This document shows positions 49,001-56,077 of a stretch of DNA of 56,077 nucleotides, piece after piece. The position numbers and the translations under genes are program-made. How positions within the stretch are numbered: the first letter of the stretch is position 1; each line of letters begins with the position of its first letter. The notes beneath the pieces were generated by a model. The model made no database searches. It worked only from the letters and a program-made list of their open reading frames with translations, and was not told where the DNA came from. The stretch comes from Tubiluchus corallicola (taxonomy: Eukaryota > Priapulida > Priapulimorpha > Priapulimorphida > Tubiluchidae): contig JAQGDQ010000643.1 of the NCBI GenBank assembly GCA_030141605.1, forward strand, positions 1-56,077, read 5' to 3'.

Positions 49001-51507
49001 AGAGTAAAATAGATTAAGATTTCTGTAATACTACAATGTATGAGAAGCTATGAATTTATGCATCTTAGTAAAAAAGGAACATAAACTTTCAGTCATTTTT
49101 CTTTAGCATTGGCTTACACTTTTTATCTTTCGACTGTTGCGGCTTGCCCTAGCTTTGGCTAAGATAACTCGAGAGTAAAATAGATTAAGATTTCTGTAAT
49201 ACTACAATGTATGAGAAGCTATGAATTTATGCATCTTAGTAAAAAAGGAACATAAACTTTCGGTCATTTTTCTTTAGCATTGGCTTACACTTTTTATCTT
49301 TCGACTGTTGCGGCTTGCCCTAGCTTTGGCTAAGATAACTCGAGAGTAAAATAGATTAAGATTTCTGTAATACTACAATGTATGAGAAGCTATGAATTTA
49401 TGCATCTTAGTAAAAAAGGAACATAAACTTTCAGTCATTTTTCTTTAGCATTGGCTTACACTTTTTATCTTTCGACTGTTGCGGCTTGCCCTAGCTTTGG
49501 CTAAGATAACTCGAGAGTAAAATAGATTAAGATTTCTGTAATACTACAATGTATGAGAAGCTATGAATTTATGCATCTTAGTAAAAAAGGAACATAAACT
49601 TTCGGTCATTTTTCTTTAGCATTGGCTTACACTTTTTATCTTTCGACTGTTGCGGCTTGCCCTAGCTTTGGCTAAGATAACTCGAGAGTAAAATAGATTA
49701 AGATTTCTGTAATACTACAATGTATGAGAAGCTATGAATTTATGCATCTTAGTAAAAAAGGAACATAAACTTTCGGTCATTTTTCTTTAGCATTGGCTTA
49801 CACTTTTTATCTTTCGACTGTTGCGGCTTGCCCTAGCTTTGGCTAAGATAACTCGAGAGTAAAATAGATTAAGATTTCTGTAATACTACAATGTATGAGA
49901 AGCTATGAATTTATGCATCTTAGTAAAAAAGGAACATAAACTTTCGGTCATTTTTCTTTAGCATTGGCTTCTCACTCTGTTCAGTAAACTCATAATTACG
50001 ATTATAAGTAATGATCAATTCAAACTACTTACCTTAGCCAGTTCTTTCATATCTTCCATAAATGGCTTCGTGGCCACCTCATTGTGAATGACGGAACCAC
50101 AGTTTTTCACAACAGACTCCAACAACTGCAAGCAGAACCATACATCAAATTATGAGAAAAAAAGTTGACTTTAGTGTAGTCAAATGGCTTTACATTAGCG
50201 GATTCTAACCTAGCTAAACTTACCTGGAGCGCAAACATGCCCACATGTGGATTTTGATTAAACATTTTCTTCTTGATGCCCTGGAGGGCATACTTTGGCC
50301 TGAAAAAAGAAAACACATTAATCCAGCTTTTAAACTACAAACTATCAACTTTTTAAAACGTAACCTAAAACAAATTCATCTACTAGCATGAATCACACAA
50401 TCTAACACTTTAGCATCTTGTGGTAACTATAGCAACAGTTCGTCAGCAACAGCCTGCTTACAAACAAATCTTATTGATTTGAAATAGCACTATTGCAAAT
50501 CATGTATAATTGCATTTTTATACCATATACAAGTAAGTACTGCTTAGCAAGAAACAATAATCTTTAAAAGACACATAGATAAGCCCACTTTAAGAATAAA
50601 ACCTACTAATAACATTCACTTAGTTTGTTATGTTATGTTAACCTATGTAACATTTACGTCAGTCTTGATTGTGAAAAATGAAATCAGGTGCCAAAAATAA
50701 GTCTCTCTAAGTGTGTTAGCTTAGGGCGTTGTCATTAAGCATCAGTAACTATGGCTAGGATATGGATGGTTGCCGTAAGTAATTTATGCAACAACGCAAT
50801 CTTTGTAGCCATAATAACTACCTTTAGAGTATTTGGCACTTTAAGCTTGTCCTGTTACTATTGTTACTGTTCTTCTGAAGAACTTTAGCACTGCTGTGAA
50901 GTTTAGTTACTAATCCCAACTTGCTTAAAAAGCATTTTAAAGGACCAAAAATGGAGGTAAGAAAAACTGAGAGAAATATAATATAAATTGCAAACTTACG
51001 CTACATCTCCCTGTCGAATCTGGTCGCATATTTGAAGTATGGCATCCCAATCTGGTTCTAGCAGCAACTGACTTGTAGCTTTTTCTGAAATGCCAATTTT
51101 AATTGTCATAATGCTTCATCACAAGAAAAACCGTTCAAAGCCACTAATCAGACTTAGTAACCCTACACCTACACACAACTACAGTGAACTCGATTTGACA
51201 TTGTAATTAATATTTAATGTTAAATGTACATTTAACTGCCTCAATGTTAGAATAGATAAAACTGTTTCAAAGTTGACTGGAAAAATTCACAGCGTAAATA
51301 AAAAATCATTGAGCCATGCGATTTAAATTACGCTTTGCCGTGATCACAAAAAGCTACGTGATAATGTACTACTATTCATTTCATATTAAAGTTTAATGTT
51401 TCAAGTGTGGTACATAGCAAGCCAAGTCCCAATGAAGAGGGATGAATTAACGTTATAACAAAACACATACCTAGTTGTCTATCGAAGTGTCCGGTAGGCC
51501 GAAACAT
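30451..51507 (-). CDS. HGS: HGS/Hrs, ESCRT-0 subunit (17 exons)
   Basis: Seventeen exons in consistent phase give 2403 nt, 800 aa (human HGS: 777). Order: VHS domain (about 1-145, [20 protein letters not shown]), FYVE zinc finger (159-215) with WADGD, RKHHCR and RVC motifs and all eight Cys ligands (165, 168, 181, 184, 189, 192, 211, 214), UIM (about 269-286, Ala277 and Ser281), [14 protein letters not shown], the TSG101-binding PSAP (350-353), a helical core and coiled coil (about 379-545), a Pro/Gln/Gly-rich tail with polyQ, and a terminal clathrin box LISFD. The family binds PI3P on early endosomes, pairs with STAM, captures ubiquitinated cargo and recruits ESCRT-I. All key residues are kept, so the gene looks functional. 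Introns hold six or more minisatellites and a Helitron. Confidence 0.97.
31285..31590. repeat. 143-bp tandem duplication plus partial third copy
   Basis: CTTGTAGTTTCGGTAGTCAC recurs at about 31285 and 31428, with a shortened third start at 31571. Lies in HGS intron 16. Confidence 0.9.
31732..31857 (-). CDS. HGS: HGS exon 16
   Basis: [20 protein letters not shown] then [14 protein letters not shown]; Tyr/Pro/Gly-rich, as in vertebrate HGS after the coiled coil. Phase 1 at both ends. Donor CAAG|GTCTTA. Confidence 0.88.
32036..32355. repeat. 67-bp tandem repeat, about five copies
   Basis: Later units start exactly 67 bp apart (32159, 32226, 32293). Each contains the hairpin-forming string TGAGCAACATGTGTTGCTCA (9-bp arms, 2-nt loop). 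In HGS intron 15. Confidence 0.92.
32356..33142. other. HGS intron 15 remainder, nothing recognised
   Basis: AT-rich, no tandem structure. Confidence 0.5.
33143..33311 (-). CDS. HGS: HGS exon 15
   Basis: [20 protein letters not shown] to SSPQHMG; end of the coiled coil, strongly like human HGS. Phase 0 in, phase 1 out (ATGGGTG|GTAAGT). Confidence 0.96.
33640..34365. repeat. 56-bp minisatellite, 13 copies
   Basis: The unit contains CATTTACATGTGTCACGTAA and CTTGGCGGTGACATTC. Some copies read TCACGTGAG (full E-box CACGTG), others TCACGTAAG. In HGS intron 14. Confidence 0.95.
34545..34717 (-). CDS. HGS: HGS exon 14
   Basis: [20 protein letters not shown] to LAVMRQKKQ; coiled-coil segment almost colinear with human HGS. 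Confidence 0.97.
34826..34995. repeat. Dispersed repeat, copy 1 (pair with 48443)
   Basis: Shares TTTGCAAACCCAGTTTTTTC-type start, AAAATTGTTTC in the middle and ATTGCATCTTTCTGGAC end with 48443-48600. Both copies are directly followed by a tandem array. Confidence 0.65.
34987..35560. repeat. 38-bp minisatellite, about 14 copies
   Basis: Unit ACAGACCTTTTTGGGAAGAT plus TTGTGACACTGAGCAACT; few differences between copies. It ends only about 35 bp from HGS exon 13. Confidence 0.95.
35596..35803 (-). CDS. HGS: HGS exon 13
   Basis: [20 protein letters not shown], then IFVNRMKSN and [16 protein letters not shown]; the helical core that binds STAM in the family. Ends AGAT|GTATGT in phase 1. Confidence 0.95.
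35804..37163. other. HGS intron 12, nothing recognised
   Basis: AT-rich; no tandem array or element boundary found. Confidence 0.45.
37164..37361 (-). CDS. HGS: HGS exon 12
   Basis: [20 protein letters not shown], then the PSAP late-domain motif in [10 protein letters not shown]. 66 codons, phase 0. Confidence 0.96.
37722..37778 (-). CDS. HGS: HGS exon 11
   Basis: 19 codons, [19 protein letters not shown], between TTTTTAG and GCC|GTAAGT. Low-complexity linker; support is phase and splice sites. Confidence 0.75.
38006..39327. repeat. 81-bp minisatellite, interrupted by a Helitron
   Basis: About two copies at 38006-38158 and five at 38898-39320. The unit contains TCCGCAAAGTATTTTGCACC and CACACATTTGTGCCAAGTG. 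Because 81 is a multiple of three, both strands show long repetitive open frames that are not genes. In HGS intron 10. Confidence 0.95.
38159..38897 (-). mobile_element. Non-autonomous Helitron
   Basis: Read on the minus strand the 739-bp element starts TCGTATATATTAATTCTGCT and ends GAGGCCTTTGCTAG. The CTAG end is preceded by a perfect hairpin CGCAAAA-TT-TTTTGCG. It sits exactly between A and T with no target duplication: removing it restores the 81-bp unit (GAATAA|TGTCCGC on plus). TC start, CTRR end, 3' hairpin and A|T insertion are the Helitron hallmarks. No Rep/helicase coding. Confidence 0.88.
39328..40288. other. HGS intron 10 remainder, nothing recognised
   Basis: AT-rich sequence, no motif or array. 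Confidence 0.45.
40289..40393 (-). CDS. HGS: HGS exon 10, UIM
   Basis: [20 protein letters not shown] then EAE: acidic run, Leu, Ala277 and Ser281 of a ubiquitin-interacting motif. Donor AAG|GTAAGT. Confidence 0.96.
40899..40990 (-). mobile_element. Second Helitron 3' end, same family
   Basis: On the minus strand it ends GTGGCCTTTGCTAG followed by T, like the copy at 38159; the 3' hairpin is partly decayed. Similarity continues for about 90 bp. The 5' end was not located. Confidence 0.6.
40991..41524. other. HGS intron 9 remainder, AT microsatellite
   Basis: TATATA/TATTATATTA-rich tract at about 41085-41190, otherwise nothing. Confidence 0.6.
41525..41557 (-). CDS. HGS: HGS exon 9, 33-nt microexon
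   Basis: [11 protein letters not shown] between TTTTCTCAAG and AAG|GTAACT, phase 0 at both ends, so it can be skipped without a frameshift. Sits between the FYVE linker and the UIM. Confidence 0.65.
41558..44093. other. HGS intron 8, first part
   Basis: AT-rich. Only a short GGATTAGGGTTACGATTACG telomere-like stretch near 43274 stands out. Confidence 0.45.
44094..44320. repeat. 60-bp direct repeat, two copies 168 bp apart
   Basis: GGCTTAATCTAGTTTTTTAT and GCAAACAT recur at 44099 and 44267. Confidence 0.75.
44357..45556 (+). mobile_element. BED-finger hAT-like transposon relic
   Basis: Both ends are rich in TATCGTATCGAT/TATCGTTATCG motifs. The left end is AGGCATGTTAACGA and the right, reverse-complemented, GGGCTGTAACGA. 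In between lies a BED-type zinc-finger frame. I could not find a convincing 8-bp target duplication, so the ends are approximate. Confidence 0.6.
44965..45174 (+). pseudogene. BED zinc-finger exon with triplicated CxxC half
   Basis: The frame is open from 44965 to 45213. It repeats [15 protein letters not shown] three times at exactly 60 bp (20 codons), the last as ICKHC, and only the last continues into TILAKHLKE, the His half of a BED finger. A GAG|GTAAGC donor follows at 45175. No ATG in the frame. Confidence 0.65.
45214..45759. other. HGS intron 8, last part
   Basis: Right end of the BED-finger element, then a short (ACA)n near 45670. Confidence 0.45.
45760..45841 (-). CDS. HGS: HGS exon 8
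   Basis: [20 protein letters not shown] then PLTKQQQ; ELPxEYLxSPL is conserved with human HGS after the FYVE finger. Confidence 0.93.
45889..45978. repeat. Short tandem repeat of about 37 bp, 2.5 copies
   Basis: TTTTCACACATCTTTTACAA recurs with CTTTTGCAA spacers. Confidence 0.8.
45979..46813. other. HGS intron 7, nothing recognised
   Basis: A 106-codon minus frame (46166-46486) has no motif or splice support and I do not call it coding. Confidence 0.45.
46814..46938 (-). CDS. HGS: HGS exon 7, FYVE second half
   Basis: [17 protein letters not shown], then [18 protein letters not shown]; six of the eight zinc ligands and the basic phosphoinositide pocket. Phase 2 out (AC|GTAGGT). Confidence 0.98.
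46939..47629. other. HGS intron 6, nothing recognised
   Basis: No tandem array or element seen. Confidence 0.5.
47630..47728 (-). CDS. HGS: HGS exon 6, FYVE first half
   Basis: [20 protein letters not shown] then [13 protein letters not shown]; supplies the W..D motif and the first CxxC. Confidence 0.98.
48095..48238 (-). CDS. HGS: HGS exon 5, end of VHS
   Basis: [20 protein letters not shown] then [19 protein letters not shown]; near-identical block in human HGS. Donor AAG|GTTTCC is slightly weak. Confidence 0.97.
48443..48600. repeat. Dispersed repeat, copy 2 (pair with 34826)
   Basis: Shares TTTACAAATCCAGTTTTTTC, AAAATTGTTTC and ATTGCATTTTTCTGGAC with the copy at 34826. Ends where the 171-bp array begins. 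Confidence 0.65.
48602..49970. repeat. 171-bp minisatellite, eight copies
   Basis: Units start at about 48602, 48769, 48940, 49111, 49282, 49453, 49624 and 49795, beginning GGCTTACACTTTTTATCTTT. Units 2-8 are almost identical, differing at very few positions; unit 1 is the most diverged. In HGS intron 4. Confidence 0.97.
50033..50125 (-). CDS. HGS: HGS exon 4, VHS
   Basis: [20 protein letters not shown] then [11 protein letters not shown], 31 codons, phase 0. Confidence 0.97.
50224..50299 (-). CDS. HGS: HGS exon 3, VHS
   Basis: [20 protein letters not shown] then MFALQ; matches AKYAV..IKKK....NPHVALYAL of human HGS. Confidence 0.97.
50300..50999. other. HGS intron 2, nothing recognised
   Basis: AT-rich, no repeats. 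Confidence 0.5.
51000..51084 (-). CDS. HGS: HGS exon 2, VHS
   Basis: [20 protein letters not shown] then IRQGDV; the VHS first helices. Ends GTAGC|GTAAGT in phase 2. Confidence 0.98.
51471..51507 (-). CDS. HGS: HGS exon 1 (start codon)
   Basis: [12 protein letters not shown] plus one base, donor CTAG|GTATGT. It corresponds to MGRGSGTFERLL of human HGS, which fixes the start. Confidence 0.93.
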
Positions 51508-52296
51508 GGCTTAAAACTGGATTCGCTTTGGAATCTTTCAGAGCAAAAATGAGTAAAAAGCACCTGACAATTTCGCTAAGGTACTGTACAGTATCGTCAC
51601 TATCGTGACGTCATGGGCAAACAGCATTTACCAGACCGAACAAATCGCTAAACGATCATTTATTAACGATCGAGTAAGGTCTGTCGTGTGTGTACAGTGC
51701 AAAGTGGATCTGTGTGATTTTGATAGTTTCTGATTTGTAAACTTTTCGGAAGTCATTCACGAGTTTCGCTTGCAACTCGTCTACCGGGTTGATTTAAGCA
51801 ATGATGCAGTGTGTTAAAATTTTTAAATCTGAAAATTTAAGACTATAGCAGCAACTTGAACTTCGTGTCGGAAAAAGGATGACTTGATTAGTACCGTAAT
51901 TTAGTATTCCAATCATTATGCCTTACCATGACCAATATACTCTTAGTCAGTTTTGCGGTTCAGAATTTTGGGTACGTCACTATTCGTTTAATAGAATAGA
52001 TTTCCTTACCTAGTTTAGTGTTGTGATGTTTATGTAACAGGTAATAAAAGTATTAGTAGCACGAGATATTTGAGATATCTTCATTCAAAACTTTTTAACA
52101 AAGGTTAGCATGGAAGTGTGTTACACTATGCAATGAATGAGCAATCGGCAAGGGTGATTGCAGCCCAGACCCCCAAACAAAGTATTCCATAGTTATCGCT
52201 ACAGTGCTCTTCGGAACCAAGAAATAAATAAATATATATGTCCAGGACCAGAATGATAGAATGTATTTGGTAATTTATATTCTGTATTTGCATTTA
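51508..52296. other. HGS promoter region and intergenic space
   Basis: Mildly CpG-containing near the start codon, then AT-rich up to the retrotransposon 3' end. No TATA box recognised. Confidence 0.5.
51606..51613 (-). promoter_or_regulatory. CRE-like palindrome TGACGTCA
   Basis: Perfect 8-bp cAMP-response element (CREB/ATF site) about 100 bp upstream of the HGS ATG. Position and perfect match make a promoter role plausible; chance occurrence cannot be excluded. Confidence 0.5.
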
Positions 52297-52317
52297 GTTT
52301 AGTTTAGGGGGGCAGTG

Positions 52318-52363
52318 GTGTCGGGGAGATTGTATAGGATGGAAAAATCCCACCCCCCGACAC
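52318..52363 (-). other. Stem-loop in retrotransposon 3' region
   Basis: GTGTCGGGG (52318-52326) and CCCCGACAC (52355-52363) form a perfect 9-bp stem with a 28-nt loop, about 50 bp after the stop codon. A candidate recognition structure for the element's own RT. Confidence 0.6.
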
Positions 52364-52412
52364 ATTGCTGAGGCCTTCGACAGGCCCATTGCAATTATTC
52401 ACTGCTATACGT

Positions 52413-54360
52413 CTATTGGTCGTACTCGGCAAGCCTTCCAGCTTGCTTCAGATACGCCGCTAGTTTTTTCAGGTTTAAGTTCTCTACAACTGCTCTAAGT
52501 GTTGTATTTTTATTTCCCAGACATTTGATACGAGCACCCTGGTAGGCGGTGCATCGTCCCACGTGATGGTCCGGTGTTTCGTCTTCCTGACCACATTTCG
52601 GGCAAATCGCGGATTGTGCTCGACAAGTGGTTTTTTTATGTTTTTGGAGATTACAGTGTCCGGTTAGGACCTGTATAACCATGTTGAGTTGAGTTCTACT
52701 GAGACTCAGGAGCCTATTGCAGACTCGGGCCGAGGCCCAGCCCACATGTTCCTTTGTTCTCTTGCAGTCCTCACGATTATTCCACGACGTTTCCCATTGT
52801 TTTAAACTCCATCCCTTAATCGCGTAGACACAGCTAGCGTAAGGGACGGGCAGATAGGGTTCTGGTCCCTCCGGAGAGAGCTCAGATCCCTTTTTAGCAA
52901 GTTTGTCTGCCTCTTCGTTACCATGTACTCCTTCGTGTCCAGGAATCCATGTAACCAAGACTCGGTTTCTTTTTCCAAGTATGTTCAAGTTTTCAACACA
53001 ACGTAAAACCGAGATAGATTTTACTGAATTGTTTTCAGTAGCTTTAATAGCCGCCTGGCTGTCTGACAGGATGACTATTGATTGATTCTGGAGTCCTTCC
53101 GAAGACATTATCTCCGCCGCTTGTGAGATGGAAACTTCTGCCTGGAAAACAGTACTCAATTTCCCAAGATAGAAGAACTCCTCCAATACTCTGGACTCAG
53201 TCGGATACTCGATACGTATACCTGCACCGATCCTTCCGCCCAGTTTGGAACCATCGGTATAACACCTGACACAGTTCCTATCCATTTCGCCTTCCGATTT
53301 GATAGCGATTTCTATTTCCTGAATCTGGCATTCGAAATTTCTTTCGAACACGCGTGTTCTTTTTCTTAAATCACCCGGCATATGCAACAGTTGGAGGTCG
53401 CGCCTATAGCTATGGCACACATCGATATGACTTTTAGACTTACCAAAAGTTCCCACGGTCTTCGCTGTCCAGAGCCCCGCCGTATCTATACGGTATGACC
53501 CTCGGACCGCCTCCGACCGAATGAACTCGTCTATTGGTGTGATATTCAACAACATCTCCAATGCACCGGTAGGAGTACTTGGGAACGCTGAAGAAATCAT
53601 TAAGCATGCTAATCTCTGTACTTTCTGGAGCATTTTCCTGAGGTACATTTTTTCCAACCCGCTGACCCAGGACACACACGCATACGTCATGAAAGGACGC
53701 ACCATTGCCGTGTATATCCATTTCATGATCCGCGGTTGGATACCCCACGTTTTACCAACAATTTGTCTACATTGCATAAGTGCCGCCGTCGCCTTGTTGG
53801 TGACCCGTGTTATATGGCTCTTCCAAGTCAGTTTACTGTCTAGGGTTACCCCTAGCAGTTTCGCTTCATTGGAGAGTTGGAGCTTCTGTCCATTCATCCA
53901 GAGATCCCCAATATTTGGATTTCTCTTGTTTGTGAACATGATTACTTCGGTCTTACTACTGCTGAATTCTAGTTCAGTTTTCCTGGACCATTCAGCAGCA
54001 CTGTTAATTACATTTTGCGCCCTCCTTCTGACCGTCGATACGTTCGCACTAGCTATTAGTACTGCCAGGTCGTCGGCATAGGCTTGTGCATAAATTCCAT
54101 TTTCTTCAAATTCCCTAAGCAGAGAGTTCAATACACAGTTCCATAGCACGGGAGACAGTATTCCGCCTTGGGGGTTTCCCTTTACTACTTCCCTCTTTAC
54201 CGTGGCATCACACAGCTCTACTTGGACCGTACGGCACCTTACCATGTTCTCAATCCAGCGGATAAGAACTGGCGATACCTCAAGTTCAAGCAATGCGGCG
54301 GATATGCTATTAAAAGAAACGTTATCGAATGCCCCAACAATATCCAGAAAGACACCTAGT
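52413..54360 (-). pseudogene. Retrotransposon RT (palm/thumb) and RNase H, second frame
   Basis: Contains NPQGGILSPVLWN and the catalytic AYADDLAVLI of RT. RNase H follows with YTDGSKLGG, the QAEV glutamate, ILSDSQAAI and GNEEADKLAKKG (all four acidic residues present). The C-terminal CPKCGQ...H...C zinc motif is kept. Domains look intact; only the frame link to the upstream part is broken, near the T-run 54370-54374 (plus strand). Confidence 0.9.
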
Positions 54361-55978
54361 GAGAGCTTCTTTTTAGCAAGCTACGTTCAATACGCTGTAC
54401 ATACTCGTGCAGAGCAGTTTCCGTGGAAACGCCTGCGCGGAAGCCATACTGCACATTGGATAGTCTTGCTTGTAATTCAGTATCCTCGTTCAATTGATAG
54501 AAGACTATTCTCTCCAACCATTTCAGTTGAAATGACGTTAATGTTATCATCCGGAAAGACTTGACTTCTAAATAGCTATTCTTTCCGGGTTTCGGCAAAA
54601 ATACTCCTTTCCCTTCCTTCCAGGATCTCGGTACATGACCATACCTGAGACATGTCTGGAAAAGCATGAGGTAGTGTTTTTTAATGTATTTCCATCCTTT
54701 CTGCAACAGGACTGGATATATACCATCCGGTCCCGGAGCCTTGAACGGTTGGAATTCAAACAGTGCCGCTTTCACTCGTTCTTCCGAGCAAATGGAAGCG
54801 ATGAATTCCTCATCCACGGTCGCGCAAACAGGCAAATCCGTGGATGTGTCTGGTTCCGTTACTCGACTCCCTGGTGATAGGGTGTCGAGGAGCCGGTTTA
54901 AAGTTTCCTCCGGTGAACTGGTTAATTTACCGTCTTCTTTATACACACAGCTTAACTGCGCTGCTTTATTTCGGCGGAGGATCTTTACCAACCTAGCAGT
55001 TGGTGCCTGATCTTCCATCTTTTCCGTGAAACTCCGCCAGGATTGGCGTTTCGCCTTCCGGACGGCGTTTTTGAATATAGACTGGGTTAGCTTTCTTGTT
55101 TCCCAGTCTCGTTGATTTTTAGTCTTAGTGGCTCTCCTGCAAGCCCTGCGCGCCTCCTTGCGGAGACGGCTTAGCTCCGGATTCCACCATTTGTTCCCAT
55201 CCTTCTTCCTTTGCCTACGTAATGGGCAAGCAGTTTCATAAGAATGAATAACAGCAGCCTGAACTTCATCAGCCAAATCCTCAATATCCTCATTGGAGGA
55301 CACCTTGTATTCCCGGTTCAGTTCTGGAAGTTTATGCTCAAGTTCTTCCGCATACTTTTCCCAGCAAGTATGGCGGATGTTCCTGATAAGTGGGTTTTCT
55401 TTTGAAATACTGCTTTTCACTAGGAATCTTATATACATGTGGTCAGACAGCGATGGCACGTCACTGACATACCAATCGCATACTATGTCCCCTGCATGCA
55501 GATTCCTCAGTGTCAAGTCTAGCACCTCTTCTCTTGCTTTTGTTCGGAACGTTGGTTTACGGCCAACATTACAGAACTCAAGATTAGCGCTTGCACAATA
55601 CTCCAAGAGTTCCTCACCCCTGTCGTTGACATCGGTGGAACCCCATAACGTATGATGCGCATTAGCATCAGTCCCCACAATAATTGGAGTTTTATCACCG
55701 TCCCCGAATGATATCAGTTCCCTGAGTAACATAGGGGGAGCCGGTTGATCATGCACCATGTATGCCGAGGCGAAAATGAACTCATCTCCATCCCGGCACA
55801 CATTTTTTGCTTTAACCACCACAATGTCTGTATTCGAGAACACTGGAAGTAAAAAGCATTTTAGGTTAGGAGTGGCATAAATGCACGCCCGAGGCCTTTC
55901 TCCATTCCGGTTTCCCTGGAAACCGTCCTCGGAGTTTACCCCTAACTTCCCCACCGTGCGTCCAGGGTTCCTGTACAA
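54356..55978 (-). pseudogene. Retrotransposon APE endonuclease and RT N-terminal part, first frame
   Basis: RPRACIYATPNLKCF, VGTDANAHHTLWGS and PSLSDHMYI are endonuclease blocks (Asp/Asn and SDH catalytic residues present). FKAPGPDGIYPVLLQ and YGFRAGVSTETALHEY are RT blocks. RT motif A lies just beyond the stop, in the other frame. The nominal start is not the true start, because homology continues upstream in another frame. Confidence 0.88.
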
Positions 55979-56077
55979 AGACTAACCCGGTACGTATGTG
56001 TTTTACAACATCCTGCAAGTTGTAACTCGCAGCTTTGCTTTTGTGAAGATTGATTTGCCAGCACTCAATACCAGAGA

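Larger units (their letters stand above)
52297..56077 (-). mobile_element. Non-LTR retrotransposon with APE endonuclease, RT and RNase H (I-group-like), frameshifted
   Basis: Continuous homology to an ORF2-type polyprotein from the window edge to 52413, then a short 3' region ending in TAAACTAAACTAAATG-like repeats. The endonuclease start continues past 55978 in another frame (NLHKSKAASYNLQDVVKHIR, then QEPW), so there is a frameshift near 55950. A second lies near 54370. ORF1, if any, is outside the window. RNase H suggests the I/LOA/Nimb side of non-LTR phylogeny. GC content is higher than the surroundings, consistent with recent insertion. Confidence 0.9.

Noticed and set aside
53521-54081. 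186-codon plus-strand frame in the retrotransposon
   Set aside because: Antisense shadow of the RT/RNase H coding region.

Overview
The window is animal nuclear DNA. It is AT-rich, its genes are split by many GT-AG introns, and it is dense in minisatellites and small transposons. One gene is clearly animal HGS/Hrs. Degenerate CCCTAA-type repeats fit an animal with TTAGGG telomeres. I cannot name the species; an invertebrate is the most economical reading.

Layout. Positions 1-7900 hold a 21-bp satellite, what may be the last exon of an unknown plus-strand gene (2639-2733), a CpG-richer patch with an RFX X-box-like motif, a hAT-type MITE and a LINE 3' end. Positions 7904-26844 (+) hold a 19-exon gene, rebuilt here exon by exon with consistent phases (about 1049 aa). 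It encodes an EF-hand plus WD-repeat protein of the WDR49/WDR64/EFCAB8/WDY type. Its introns carry three copies of one hAT family with 8-bp target duplications, two further MITE families, a solo LTR, 5S rRNA-like repeats, a telomere-like array, and two arrays that duplicate splice sites. Positions 26845-30450 are the gap between two convergent genes, with a LINE endonuclease relic and one hAT copy. Positions 51507-30451 (-) hold a 17-exon HGS/Hrs gene (about 800 aa) with VHS, FYVE, UIM, PSAP, coiled coil, P/Q/G-rich tail and a C-terminal clathrin box. Its introns hold at least six different minisatellites, a non-autonomous Helitron nested in one of them, and a BED-finger transposon relic. Positions 52297-56077 (-) hold a frameshifted non-LTR retrotransposon with endonuclease, reverse transcriptase and RNase H.

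The two host genes are arranged tail to tail and I see no functional link between them. HGS is the ESCRT-0 subunit that sorts ubiquitinated cargo on endosomes. The WD gene belongs to a family often linked with testis or cilia, but its role here is unknown.

I see no wholly new biological system. The most unusual structure is in the WD gene: a 103-bp unit spanning an intron-exon junction is tandemly repeated upstream of exon 14. This gives four decoy 3' splice sites, each followed by exon-like sequence that ends in an in-frame stop. At exon 1 of the same gene a 41-bp unit triplicates the 5' splice site.
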